DNA of 31,792 nt, taken from NCBI GenBank assembly GCA_964637725.1, contig CAZWXH010000008.1, forward strand, positions 1 through 31,792, read 5' to 3'. Made by a program: the position numbers and the translations under genes. The notes under the pieces are model-generated. The model did no database searches. It was not told the DNA's origin and saw only the letters and a list, made by a program, of their open reading frames with translations. Source of the DNA: CAZWXH01 sp964637725 (lineage in GTDB: Bacteria > Bacillota_I > Bacilli_A > Erysipelotrichales > Coprobacillaceae). Positions 8,302 through 17,074 of this stretch are shown here, one piece after another. Each line of letters starts with the position of its first letter. Within the stretch, counting starts at the first letter, position 1.

Positions 8302-9721
8302 AAATTTCTTGTTTATAATAATTATTTCTTCCTTGTTCTTTAACATAATATAGTGCTTGATCAGCTAGTGAAAGAAGTTTCGCTACTGATAAATCTTCTT
8401 GTTTATCATTAAAGACATAACCTATGGATAAGGTCACAAACGGATGATAAGTTGTTCCTTTGTGTTCAATTTGACTTTGTTTTAGAGCATTGTATATGTT
8501 ATAGACATATTGATCGACTTGCTGGCTTGTCACATTATAACAAAGACAAACAAATTCATCTCCTCCATATCGACTTGGAGTAATTCCTTCTATGGCATAT
8601 TGTTTTAATAAATCCCCTATTGTTTTAAGGATCTCATCACCTTTAAAATGTCCATAGACATCATTATATTGTTTAAAATAATCAACATCAATCATAATAA
8701 TTCCTAATGAACTTTTATTTCGATTTGAAATTATTTTCGTTGTGAGTTTATTAAAATATCTTCGATTATATAATCCTGTTAATTCATCAATTTGAATAAT
8801 ATTTTCTAATACTTCTTTTTCTAATTGTATTTCATCTCTTTGTCTTAANNNNNNNNNNNNNNNNNNNNNNNNNNNNNNNNNNNNNNNNNNNNNNNNNNNN
8901 NNNNNNNNNNNNNNNNNNNNNNNNNNNNNNNNNNNNNNNNNNNNNNNNCTTGAGATATCTTCTATCATATCACATATAAAATACTTATTATTATATTCTT
9001 CAATATGCAAATCTAACATCATTTGGGCTTGATCAATACATTTATCTATTTGATTTGTTTTTGCAAAATACGATGCCCATTCACAACCAATTCTAATCTT
9101 ATAATAAAGTTCATCACTCTGAAAAGATTCACATAAATCAAGTGCTTCTTTCGCTTGATTCACTTCATTAACTTGTAAACACGATTCTGCATAATTACTA
9201 AGATAACTAATAATCTTTTCCTCATAATTATCACTATCCTGTTTATAAACACTTAAATACGCTTTATGAAATAACTCTTTGGCTGTTTCCCAGTCATCTC
9301 TACCCGCAAAACCTAAGCCTATATTGTTATATAACATTCCACATGTTTTATTATCTTTCAATTCATTTGCAATGTGTAAACCATCTAAGAAATATTGAAT
9401 TGCTGTTTGTTCATCATTTAACCTTATAAAATATAATCCCGCAAAATTACAAAGAGTCATCAGAAGATTTTTATAATTATGTTTACGACTAAGATATACT
9501 GCTTGTGATAAATATTCATCACAGAGATGATATTCTCCCAAAGCTAAGACACTATCAAAAAGATATACATATGCAAAAGTTCGCGCATAGTCATTTTGTC
9601 TTTTTTCACCAAAGTCCAAAAGTTCTAAACACAATCTCTTTTCTTCATTTAGATCCGTATATCTTACATTTAATATCTTTGTCATAATATCAAAATCACT
9701 TGTTATCTTCTTCAAACTCAT
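8300..9721 (-). CDS. TPR-containing diguanylate cyclase (second paralogue, sequence gap inside)
   Basis: Cytoplasmic protein with N-terminal tetratricopeptide-like helical repeats (for example CGMLYNNIGLGFAGRDDWET) and a C-terminal GGDEF domain with an intact RYGGDEF signature, DVDYFKQYND metal/substrate motif and a typical C-terminal SLADQALYYVKEQGRN segment. It should make c-di-GMP from GTP. The RxxD inhibitory site is absent (IEGI at that position), so product inhibition is not expected. A 100-N gap replaces the linker. Start chosen at ATG 9721, which overlaps the upstream stop (TGATG); a GTG at 9724 is also possible. It is the last gene of the opp operon and a tandem paralogue of its neighbour. 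Confidence 0.88.
   Translation of the reverse strand: MSLKKITSDFDIMTKILNVRYTDLNEEKRLCLELLDFGEKRQNDYARTFAYVYLFDSVLALGEYHLCDEYLSQAVYLSRKHNYKNLLMTLCNFAGLYFIRLNDEQTAIQYFLDGLHIANELKDNKTCGMLYNNIGLGFAGRDDWETAKELFHKAYLSVYKQDSDNYEEKIISYLSNYAESCLQVNEVNQAKEALDLCESFQSDELYYKIRIGCEWASYFAKTNQIDKCIDQAQMMLDLHIEEYNNKYFICDMIEDISXXXXXXXXXXXXXXXXXXXXXXXXXXXXXXXXXXLRQRDEIQLEKEVLENIIQIDELTGLYNRRYFNKLTTKIISNRNKSSLGIIMIDVDYFKQYNDVYGHFKGDEILKTIGDLLKQYAIEGITPSRYGGDEFVCLCYNVTSQQVDQYVYNIYNALKQSQIEHKGTTYHPFVTLSIGYVFNDKQEDLSVAKLLSLADQALYYVKEQGRNNYYKQEI
8849..8948. other. Assembly gap of 100 N inside the second TPR-GGDEF gene
   Basis: Exactly 100 N, a placeholder length. Alignment by eye with the neighbouring paralogue suggests roughly 70 or more residues are missing, more than 100 bases can hold, so the true gap is probably about twice this size. 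Confidence 0.95.
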
Positions 9722-11265
9722 CACACCTTCTTCTTATACTTATTTCTTCCAGATGACTTACTCTCATATAAGGCATCATCTGCTAAAGTTAATAAATCAT
9801 AAATACTCTTCCTTGTATTATTAGCATGTGTATAACCTATCGATAAAGTTAAGCGATCACTACAAGGAGATTGTTCATGTTTAATAAATCGATCATAAAG
9901 TTCTTTTCTAACATTCTTAATATATGCTTCCATATCCTCAATAGAAATATTTTCACACAAACAAGTAAATTCATCACCACCAAAACGACAAGGGGTAATT
10001 CCTTTTTGAATATTGATTTTTAAACAATCACCAACAACATGTAAAGCAATATCACCTTCACCATGTCCATAAGTATCATTATACTCTTTAAAATAATCTA
10101 CATCTAACATTATAACACCATAATCTTTTTCTGTAACTTCATTATACTTTTGAATTAAACCTTCAAAATATCTTCTATTATAAATCCCTGTAACTTCATC
10201 AAGATTCGCTTCTTTTTCTAAATCTCTTTGTTGTGCTTCTAAGCTCTTCTTTTCAATAATAAGTTCATTTAAATATATTTTATCTTTCATAGATTTAACT
10301 ATATCTTCATTAACCTTATCCTTAAACTCTTGCGTCTTTATATAATATCGATGAAATGCTTTATCATATTCCTTTTTACCTTTAAATAAAAGAATAAATC
10401 TTAATTTCTCTTGTTCAATCATTTGAAGTTGATTAACATTGCCTTTACATGCCTTTTCCATTAATTCAAGAAACCTTAAACCGGTTTCTTCTTCATCTAC
10501 TTTTAGCATTGCTAAACATAACATATGATAATGTTCAAAAGCTTCAAATGAACGATTATTATCTAGTAATTCTTGATTATCAAGAATTGATTTAGCCCAA
10601 TATATAGCTTCATCTTTTTCTTGAATAGCAGCCAAATAACAACAGTGATTTCTTCTATGATATAAATCTTTTAAATAAGGAACATCTTGAGTGTTTTCAC
10701 ATTCTTTATAATATTGTAAGGCTTTTTCTTTTTCATTGATTTGTAGATACAAATCTCCAATATTACAAGCCAAGTGAGAACGGCTTGGAAAATAACCTAA
10801 TTCTTTTTGTAAGTTATAAGCTTTTAAGAAGTATTCTAATGCTTTATTATAATGAGTATGTCTTTGAAAGATAACGCCCAAGTTATTTAAGTTAATACTT
10901 TCTAAGTATACATCTTTATTATCTTTTGCGATTGACATTCCTTCTAAGTAATTTGAAATAGCATTTTGTTCATCGCCATTTATCTCATGAGCTATTCCTA
11001 AGAAAGAATGAATTGTTGCCAGAATATCATTTTCATTGTTTGTTTGATTCACAATGTTTTTTGCTTTAGATAAATAGATCAAGGCATTCTTGGTATCATT
11101 AATACCTATATAATAATCTCCAATATAAGTATATGCAAATACTTCTAAGTAAGAATCTGGATTGCTTTTTGTATAATCTAATAACTGTAAACATAATGAA
11201 TATGCTTTTTTAGCATCTTGAAAGCGCAATGCTAATATATCTTGCATTATTTTCTGTGTATCCAT
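9721..11265 (-). CDS. TPR-containing diguanylate cyclase (first paralogue)
   Basis: A 514-residue soluble protein. At least four TPR-like repeats occupy about residues 40-195 (FAYTYIGDYYIGINDTKNAL; NNLGVIFQRHTHYNKALEYF), more helices follow, then a coiled-coil linker (about 320-355) and a GGDEF domain. The active-site loop RFGGDEF (GGDEF 429-433) and DVDYFKEYND are intact. The RxxD inhibitory site is not present, so a c-di-GMP synthase without feedback inhibition is predicted. The start ATG follows GGGGTGAG, ten bases after the OppD stop, so it belongs to the opp operon. TPR domains of RRNPP regulators bind imported peptides; a similar receptor role here is a hypothesis from context only. Confidence 0.92.
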   Translation of the reverse strand: MDTQKIMQDILALRFQDAKKAYSLCLQLLDYTKSNPDSYLEVFAYTYIGDYYIGINDTKNALIYLSKAKNIVNQTNNENDILATIHSFLGIAHEINGDEQNAISNYLEGMSIAKDNKDVYLESINLNNLGVIFQRHTHYNKALEYFLKAYNLQKELGYFPSRSHLACNIGDLYLQINEKEKALQYYKECENTQDVPYLKDLYHRRNHCCYLAAIQEKDEAIYWAKSILDNQELLDNNRSFEAFEHYHMLCLAMLKVDEEETGLRFLELMEKACKGNVNQLQMIEQEKLRFILLFKGKKEYDKAFHRYYIKTQEFKDKVNEDIVKSMKDKIYLNELIIEKKSLEAQQRDLEKEANLDEVTGIYNRRYFEGLIQKYNEVTEKDYGVIMLDVDYFKEYNDTYGHGEGDIALHVVGDCLKINIQKGITPCRFGGDEFTCLCENISIEDMEAYIKNVRKELYDRFIKHEQSPCSDRLTLSIGYTHANNTRKSIYDLLTLADDALYESKSSGRNKYKKKV

Positions 11266-11275
11266 TTTCTCACCC

Positions 11276-12088
11276 CTATTTCATATAAATTTTAAAACAT
11301 TTTACAAAATGATTGGGTCCTATTTCTTCAAACTCTGGTTTTTCTTTTAGACATATATTCATACAGTTTTGGCATCTCTTCGCAAAAGGACAACCTTTAA
11401 TATCTTCGAATAAATCAGGTGGTTCGCCTGGTATATTTATCAGTTTTTTAGATTTATGAGTCGGTAAACATTGTAATAAACTTTGAGTATATGGATGAAT
11501 TGGATGATAAAATATATCATCTACATAGCCTTCTTCTACAATTTCACCTGCATACATAACTCCTACACGATCAGCAATATTCGCAACAACTCCAAAGTCG
11601 TGAGTGATAAATAACAATGATGTTTCTTTTTGATCTTTCAACTCTTTTAATAATGAAAGAATTGATGATTGTGTTGTTACATCTAAAGAGGTTGTTGGTT
11701 CATCAGCAATAAGTAATTGGCGATGTGTTGCTAGTGCCATCGCGATCATGACTCTTTGTTTCATTCCACCAGATAATTCATGGGGATATTGATCATAACG
11801 CAGATGAGGATCTGGGATTTGGACTTGCTTTAAAAGTTCAATAGCTACTTTTTTACATTCTTCTTTGGTTTTCTTTTGTCTTCGATATAATGTTTCGATA
11901 ATTTGTTTACCAATCTTCATTGTTGGATTGAGTGAAGTTAANNNNNNNNNNNNNNNNNNNNNNNNNNNNNNNNNNNNNNNNNNNNNNNNNNNNNNNNNNN
12001 NNNNNNNNNNNNNNNNNNNNNNNNNNNNNNNNNNNNNNNNNACATAGAAAGAAACATTTAAATTTTTAATTCTGAGTATGTCTTTCAT
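11276..12088 (-). CDS. oppD: Oligopeptide ABC transporter ATP-binding protein (OppD type), gap in N-terminal region
   Basis: ATPase of a peptide importer. After MKDILRIKNLNVSFY a 100-N gap removes the Walker A region; sequence resumes at LTSLNP. Visible motifs are the ABC signature LSGGMKQR, Walker B LLIADEPT, the D-loop SLD and the switch His in LLFITHDFG. The C-terminal extension has the oligopeptide/dipeptide signature (HPYTQSLL, then IPGEPP and a Cys-rich CPFAKRCQNC). With the gap at 100 the protein would be about 270 residues against a usual 320-340. The start overlaps oppC by 23 bases. No second ATPase (OppF) follows; instead the TPR-GGDEF genes do. Confidence 0.9.
   Translation of the reverse strand: MKDILRIKNLNVSFYXXXXXXXXXXXXXXXXXXXXXXXXXXXXXXXXXXLTSLNPTMKIGKQIIETLYRRQKKTKEECKKVAIELLKQVQIPDPHLRYDQYPHELSGGMKQRVMIAMALATHRQLLIADEPTTSLDVTTQSSILSLLKELKDQKETSLLFITHDFGVVANIADRVGVMYAGEIVEEGYVDDIFYHPIHPYTQSLLQCLPTHKSKKLINIPGEPPDLFEDIKGCPFAKRCQNCMNICLKEKPEFEEIGPNHFVKCFKIYMK
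11942..12041. other. Assembly gap of 100 N inside oppD
   Basis: Exactly 100 N. OppD proteins normally have about 80 residues between the SFY and TSLNP motifs flanking this gap, so about 240-250 bases are probably missing. Confidence 0.95.
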
Positions 12089-13037
12089 TATGGATACCCC
12101 TTCTCAACTTTGGATTCATTATATCTTGAAATCTATCTCCTAATAAGTTAAATGAAATTGTAATTAAACAAATTGTAAGAGCTGGTACTAACAATCTTAT
12201 TGGATATGACTGAAATGCACGAATTCCTTCATTAGCCATAACCCCAAGTGATGGATATGGTGCTGGAACTCCCATTCCTAACATTAATAAAAATGCTTCG
12301 GTAAAGATAATCCCTGGTATATCCAACGTGAGATTAACAATAATAATTCCCATCATATGAGGAATCATATGTTTTCTGAGGATATGTAACATCCCACTTC
12401 CCATAACCTTAGATGCGATAACATATTCCTTATGATTTAAAGACATAACCTGACCTCTAATCAATCTTGCCATGCCCGTCCAGCCAACAAGTGTATAAGC
12501 TATAATTAAAGTGCCCACTCCTTGAGGCAAAACTGCCATCAATAGTAATACAACTATCAAATAAGGAATTCCACTAATAATCTCTAAAACTCTCATCATG
12601 ATATTATCGACTCTACCACCCATATATCCTGAAATACAACCATAGATAATACCAATAACTGTATCAATAACTGCCGCTATACAGGCTATACCAAGTGAAA
12701 TACGAGCGCCATACCATAGTCGTACAAATACATCTCTCCCTAAATGATCAGTTCCTAAAATATGAACCCAACCATTTATTGGTTCTTGACTCATTGGTGG
12801 CTTATTCGCAAAAGCAACATTTTGACTTTCATAATCAAAAGGACAAATCATCGGCAAAAAGATTGCTCCTAAGATAAGCAATAATAATATAACAAAACAA
12901 ACAATGACTGTTTTATTATGAACTAATAAAAACATTGTTTCTTTCAATGTACTTATAGAAGGTCTTTGTTTCAACGAAACATCTTCATATTTAGCTAATA
13001 AAAAATCATCTTCATTAAAAGCTTTATTTCTTTTCAT
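12066..13037 (-). CDS. oppC: Oligopeptide ABC transporter permease (OppC type)
   Basis: Membrane permease of the peptide importer, 323 residues. It begins with a cytoplasmic tail (KRNKAFNEDDFLLAKYEDVS), then the OppC_N-type membrane segment (VIVCFVILLLLILGAIFLP). It carries the conserved HILGTDHLGRDVF motif, and the EAA-like loop for ATPase contact lies around ASKVMGSGMLHILRKHMIP. The ending ISFNLLGDRFQDIMNPKLR is typical of DppC/OppC. It overlaps oppB by 14 bases; AGGAGG lies eight bases before ATG. Confidence 0.95.
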   Translation of the reverse strand: MKRNKAFNEDDFLLAKYEDVSLKQRPSISTLKETMFLLVHNKTVIVCFVILLLLILGAIFLPMICPFDYESQNVAFANKPPMSQEPINGWVHILGTDHLGRDVFVRLWYGARISLGIACIAAVIDTVIGIIYGCISGYMGGRVDNIMMRVLEIISGIPYLIVVLLLMAVLPQGVGTLIIAYTLVGWTGMARLIRGQVMSLNHKEYVIASKVMGSGMLHILRKHMIPHMMGIIIVNLTLDIPGIIFTEAFLLMLGMGVPAPYPSLGVMANEGIRAFQSYPIRLLVPALTICLITISFNLLGDRFQDIMNPKLRRGIHNERHTQN

Positions 13038-13986
13038 TTCCTTGACCTCCTAACTGCAAACGTGGATCAAGAAAACTATTAATAATATCCACAATCAAAT
13101 TACACAAAACCAAAAAAATACCAAAAAATAATGTTGTTCCAATAATAACTGGATAGTCATTAGCTTGAACAGAATCCACAAAATATCTTCCTAAACCAGG
13201 AATTGAAAACACATGTTCAATCGCAAATGTCCCTGTTAATAACACTGCAGTAATTGGTCCTAATACTGTAATAACAGGAAGAATTGCATTTCTTATACCA
13301 TGATGAAAAACGATTTCCTTTTCATTTAAGCCTTTTACTTTTGCGGTTTTTATGTAATCTTGTTGTAAAACCTCTATAAGACTTGAACGCATGAGTCGCC
13401 CAATAACCGTAATAGTTGAAAACGCTAAAGCAAATGATGGTAGAATCTTAGCATTCTCTGATCCCCATCCCATAATCGCAAATACTCTTATACCTGTTGT
13501 TTGAAATAAGACAACTCCAAATACATACTGCAACAAAGCGCCCATAATAAAGGCTGGAATAGAAACTCCAAACAAAACCAAAATCATTGTTAGGGTATCC
13601 CACTTTGTTCCTCTTTTTAAAGCTGCCACAATTCCTACTAAAAATCCTATACTTATCGCAAATATCAAAGAACGTATTCCTAATTCCAAAGAATCTAGAA
13701 ATGCTGCTGAAATAATAGCAGTCACTTCTCTACCAGAAATCAATGATACTCCCAAATCACCATGAAGTAGATTAGAAAGATAAATGATATATTGTTCTAA
13801 TACTGATTTATCTAATCCATACTTAACATTTAATGCCGCTTCTATTTCAGGTGTTAATATTTTATTACCAGAAAAAGGATTCCCTGGTAATAATTGCATT
13901 AATACAAATGTAATTGTAATAAGTAAAAAGACTGTAACAAAAGCATAAAGGAGGCGTTTTCCTATATATTTGAATTGCCTTGACAT
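13024..13986 (-). CDS. oppB: Oligopeptide ABC transporter permease (OppB type)
   Basis: Membrane permease partner of OppC, 320 residues, with about six hydrophobic segments. Typical features are the N-terminal YIGKRLLYAFVTVF, LPGNPF, the EAA loop region AKVKGLNEKEIVFHHGIRNA and the ending DIINSFLDPRLQLGG. The ATG follows AAAGGAGGG. It lies 29 bases after the end of the broken oppA frame, within the same operon. Substrate class (oligopeptide versus dipeptide or nickel) is not resolved by sequence. Confidence 0.95.
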   Translation of the reverse strand: MSRQFKYIGKRLLYAFVTVFLLITITFVLMQLLPGNPFSGNKILTPEIEAALNVKYGLDKSVLEQYIIYLSNLLHGDLGVSLISGREVTAIISAAFLDSLELGIRSLIFAISIGFLVGIVAALKRGTKWDTLTMILVLFGVSIPAFIMGALLQYVFGVVLFQTTGIRVFAIMGWGSENAKILPSFALAFSTITVIGRLMRSSLIEVLQQDYIKTAKVKGLNEKEIVFHHGIRNAILPVITVLGPITAVLLTGTFAIEHVFSIPGLGRYFVDSVQANDYPVIIGTTLFFGIFLVLCNLIVDIINSFLDPRLQLGGQGNEKK

Positions 13987-14015
13987 AGTTAAACCCTCCT
14001 TTACTTCTATTTAAA

Positions 14016-15646
14016 TTATTTTATTTTTGCATTTCTAACACTAAAGAATTGGAATGGTGTTCTCACTACACCTTCTAATTTTTCAGAAACTGCATAGCTT
14101 GTATGTGTGAAATATAATGGCCCTACAACCATATCACTAATTAAAAGCTTTTCAGCTTCTATTAACATATCTTGTCTTTTAGCAGTATCACTTTCTTGCA
14201 TTGCATCTTTAATTAATTGATTATATTGTTGATTATTATAACGACCATAATTACTTTGACTATCCCCAACATAATTTTCTAAGAATGTAATAGGATCATT
14301 TTCTGAAGGACCTGAACCACCAACAGTAAATGTATACTCTCCACTTATTCTTGCTTCACTCAATGCTTTATTAGCAAGAGTCTTTAATTCAACATCAATT
14401 CCTAAATTTGTTTTCCATTGTTGTTGTAAATAAGCTGCTTGATTTTGATTATATGTTGTATCCGTTTGAATAAACGTTAATTTCAAATCTTCTTTTTTCT
14501 TATTTAATTCAGTTAATGCTTTATCTAAATACTTCACTGCTTCGTCTTTATTATATGCAAATAAGCTACCCCTTGTTTTTGCATAACTTTGTTGTTTATC
14601 TCCAGTAATTGATCCAGGAACTAAACCATCAGCAGCAACTGAACCATCTTTAATAACATTGTCTAATAAACTTTGTGTATCAATTGAATAAGCTAATGCT
14701 TTTCTTAAGTTAAGATTTGATAAATCTTGAGATTGACCATTAAAATCTATATACCAAGAACCACCATCTTCATATGATTGAATTGCTTCTTTACTCATTT
14801 CTTTAATAAGTTCAATTTGTTCTCCATATAAGTTAGTTAAATCAATTTCTCCAGTTTTAAAAGCATTTAAACCAGTATCTGCATCACCAATCATAACTAA
14901 TTTTACTTTATCAATATTTATGTTTTTATTATCATAATAATCTTTTGATTTTTCCATTGTTAAATGATCATTATGTACCCATTCACTTATTTTATATGCT
15001 CCATTTGTGACCATTTTATCAGCTTCTTTAGCATAAGCTTTTTCACCAATAGATTCATATTCTTTTTGATTCATTGGTAAATAGAAAGGTTGTGATAAAT
15101 AGAATAATCCCTTAGTCATTGGATGAGACCATTTAATCTCTAAAGTATAAACATCAATAACCTTTAATCCTAAAGCATCTTCTTTAACTTTACCATTATA
15201 AAAATCTGCCCATTTTCAATATGATTTTATAAGAAACTCGCAAACATTGTTCCTGTTGATGGTGTCATTTGTTGAACCCATGAATAATAGAAATCATTAA
15301 CAGTAACTTTATCACCATTAGACCATAAAGCATCTTTTTTCAAATACATTGTATAAGTTGTTTTATCTTCACTTATATCCCATTTCTCTGCTAAGTCAGC
15401 AACTGGATTATCATGTTCATCTAAACGTGTAAACCCCGCCATTGTATGAGCTAAAATACTCTGAGAGATTGTATCACTCAATCGCATAGGATTTAATTCC
15501 GCTAGTTCTGATGTCACATTGAGCGTCACCATATCCTTATCCGCTGTTCCAGGAAATGCCGAACTTGTGTTAGAACATCCCACTATGCCTAACGTTAAAA
15601 CCATGACTGCTAATACTAATAACTTACTTCGCTTTTTCATTTTCAT
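14016..15646 (-). pseudogene. oppA: OppA-type peptide-binding lipoprotein, broken near codon 140
   Basis: Substrate-binding protein of the SBP_bac_5 family. The start shows a lipoprotein signal (LGIVGC) and the family pattern (DMVTLNVTSELAELNPMR, then TYTMYLKKDALWSNGDKVT). This frame stops at TAA 15227-15229. The rest continues in another frame from ADFYNGKVKEDALGL (about 15195), through the ATG at 15119, to GPLYFTHTSYAVSEKLEGV near the end. The total span is one base short of a multiple of three. A single indel cannot restore it: the first frame has the TAA and the shifted frame has a TGA just after, so at least two lesions (true or sequencing) are present. Combined length of about 544 codons is normal for OppA. 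Its 5' end overlaps the EAL gene by 23 bases. Confidence 0.85.
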
Positions 15647-16930
15647 TCTCCTTTTCTAAGATTAAATCAAAATCACTTACCGACATCGGTTTATAATAAT
15701 AATATCCTTGCACAAAATCACAACCACATTCTTTTAAGAACTCTACATGTTCTTCTAACTCTACACCTTCTGCAACTACATCCATATTTAATGAATGTAT
15801 TAAATTTATTACAGTATGAATAACCAGTTTGTTGTCACCTTTTAGATTGTTTAAGAAAAACTGTCTATCCATTTTCACTGTATCAAACTGAGCATTTAAT
15901 AGGACATTAAAAGAAGAATATCCATTACCAAAATCATCTAATGAACATTGAAAACCATAGTCTTTAAACTTAGCAACTGTCTTTTTCATATGTTCTGTAT
16001 CATCTAAAGATATTGACTCCATAAATTCAATATCTATTAAATCTTTTGGAATATCATATTTTTCAAATATATTTGTATATTCTTTTTGAATATTGGGAGA
16101 GTAAAAAGATGTCTTTGAAAAATTAAAACTAATTAATACAACCTTTTTATTTAACTTAATTCTTTCATCTAAATACTTACATAATTGATCAAAGATATCT
16201 AAATCAACTATTTGAATATAACTATTTTCATTTAAGAATGGTAAAAATTCATTTAAAGGAACAAATCTTCCATCCTTATCAATCCATCTTAAAAGTGCTT
16301 CAGCACTTTCTATCTTACCTGTTTTTAAATTAACTTTAGGCTGCAAATAAGCAATAAACTCATAATTTTTATAAGCTTCTGCTGTTTTGATTTCTAATTC
16401 CAACCTATCCATATATTTATTATAGAATGATTCATCATAAACTTCTATTGTAAAACATCTTTTTGATAATCTTTCACTTTCTTTTCTACATATATTGGCA
16501 TAATTCATTGCATCAAAGAAAGATATGTTTTTATCTTTCTTTGATAAATACCAAAAGATAAAAAGATATTACGAGATATTTTTTCATCGTGTGTGCGATA
16601 TGTACGATCAATTAACTCCATCATTCTTTCATAAACCAATTTATCTATATCTTCATATTTTAATAACATAACAAAACAATCTGTATGAAGATATGATACA
16701 TATTCATTATCATTTAGAAAAGATAAGAGCACATTGTATATAACCTCTATAATCTCATCAGCCACCTCACTACCATATTTTAAATTATAATAGCGGAAGT
16801 TCTTGATATTAATATCAATTAACACATATTGAGAATCTAAGGATATAACTTCATTATATTTTTCTTTTATATAAGAAAGATCATGCTTTATTGTCTTGGA
16901 AATATTACATATATTATCTTTATTTTCCAC
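15624..16930 (-). pseudogene. Cytoplasmic degenerate-GGDEF/EAL protein, frameshifted between the domains
   Basis: Two frames that together make one GGDEF-EAL protein. The first (GTG at 16930 to TGA at 16505) has GGDEF-domain helices (IKNFRYYNLKYGSEVADEII) but a degenerate signature (HTDCF), so it is probably not catalytic. At FGIYQ (about 16549) the homology passes to the -1 frame (KKDKNISFFDAMNYA), which leads into the EAL frame whose first ATG is at 16508. The EAL domain is complete: AEALLRW, SFNFSKTSF, EFMES, LDDFGNGYSS, VKMDRQF, EGVE and QGYYYYKPM. It should hydrolyse c-di-GMP if translated. No membrane segment. It is the first gene of the opp operon. One lost base near CAAAGAAAG explains the break; a real mutation or a draft error are both possible. 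Confidence 0.82.
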
Positions 16931-16962
16931 ATTGGTCCATCTTTCTATATCCTTAATCCTTT

Positions 16963-16986
16963 AAAAGCATTGTCACATATGCTTTT
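16963..16986 (-). promoter_or_regulatory. Hairpin in the 5' leader of the opp operon
   Basis: Perfect 8-base inverted repeat AAAAGCAT / ATGCTTTT with an 8-base loop. It lies in the transcribed leader between the promoter and the first gene. Role unknown. Confidence 0.4.
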
Positions 16987-16998
16987 TATATATGCAAT

Positions 16999-17028
16999 AT
17001 TATACCATTGTTTATGACTACAAACAAT
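16999..17028 (-). promoter_or_regulatory. Promoter of the GGDEF-EAL/opp/TPR-GGDEF operon with overlapping dyad
   Basis: Leftward TTGTTT (17022-17027), 17 bases, TATAAT (16999-17004). A perfect dyad ATTGTTT-N8-AAACAAT (17007-17028) covers the -35 and most of the spacer, suggesting a repressor operator. No regulator gene adjoins the operon. Confidence 0.65.
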
Positions 17029-17044
17029 AAAACAGATTGCCTTT

Positions 17045-17074
17045 AATAGAAAAAACACCTCAAAAGGTGTTTTT
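17045..17074 (-). terminator. Terminator of the merR-MFS-CMD operon
   Basis: Perfect 10-base stem AAAAACACCT / AGGTGTTTTT (17051-17060, 17065-17074), followed leftward by a T run. It overlaps the stop codon of the decarboxylase-family gene. Confidence 0.88.

Noticed and set aside
16530..16560. Programmed -1 ribosomal frameshift in the GGDEF-EAL gene
   Set aside because: The A-rich stretch does not form a canonical X-XXY-YYZ heptamer in the needed frame and no stable downstream structure was seen. A plain indel is simpler.
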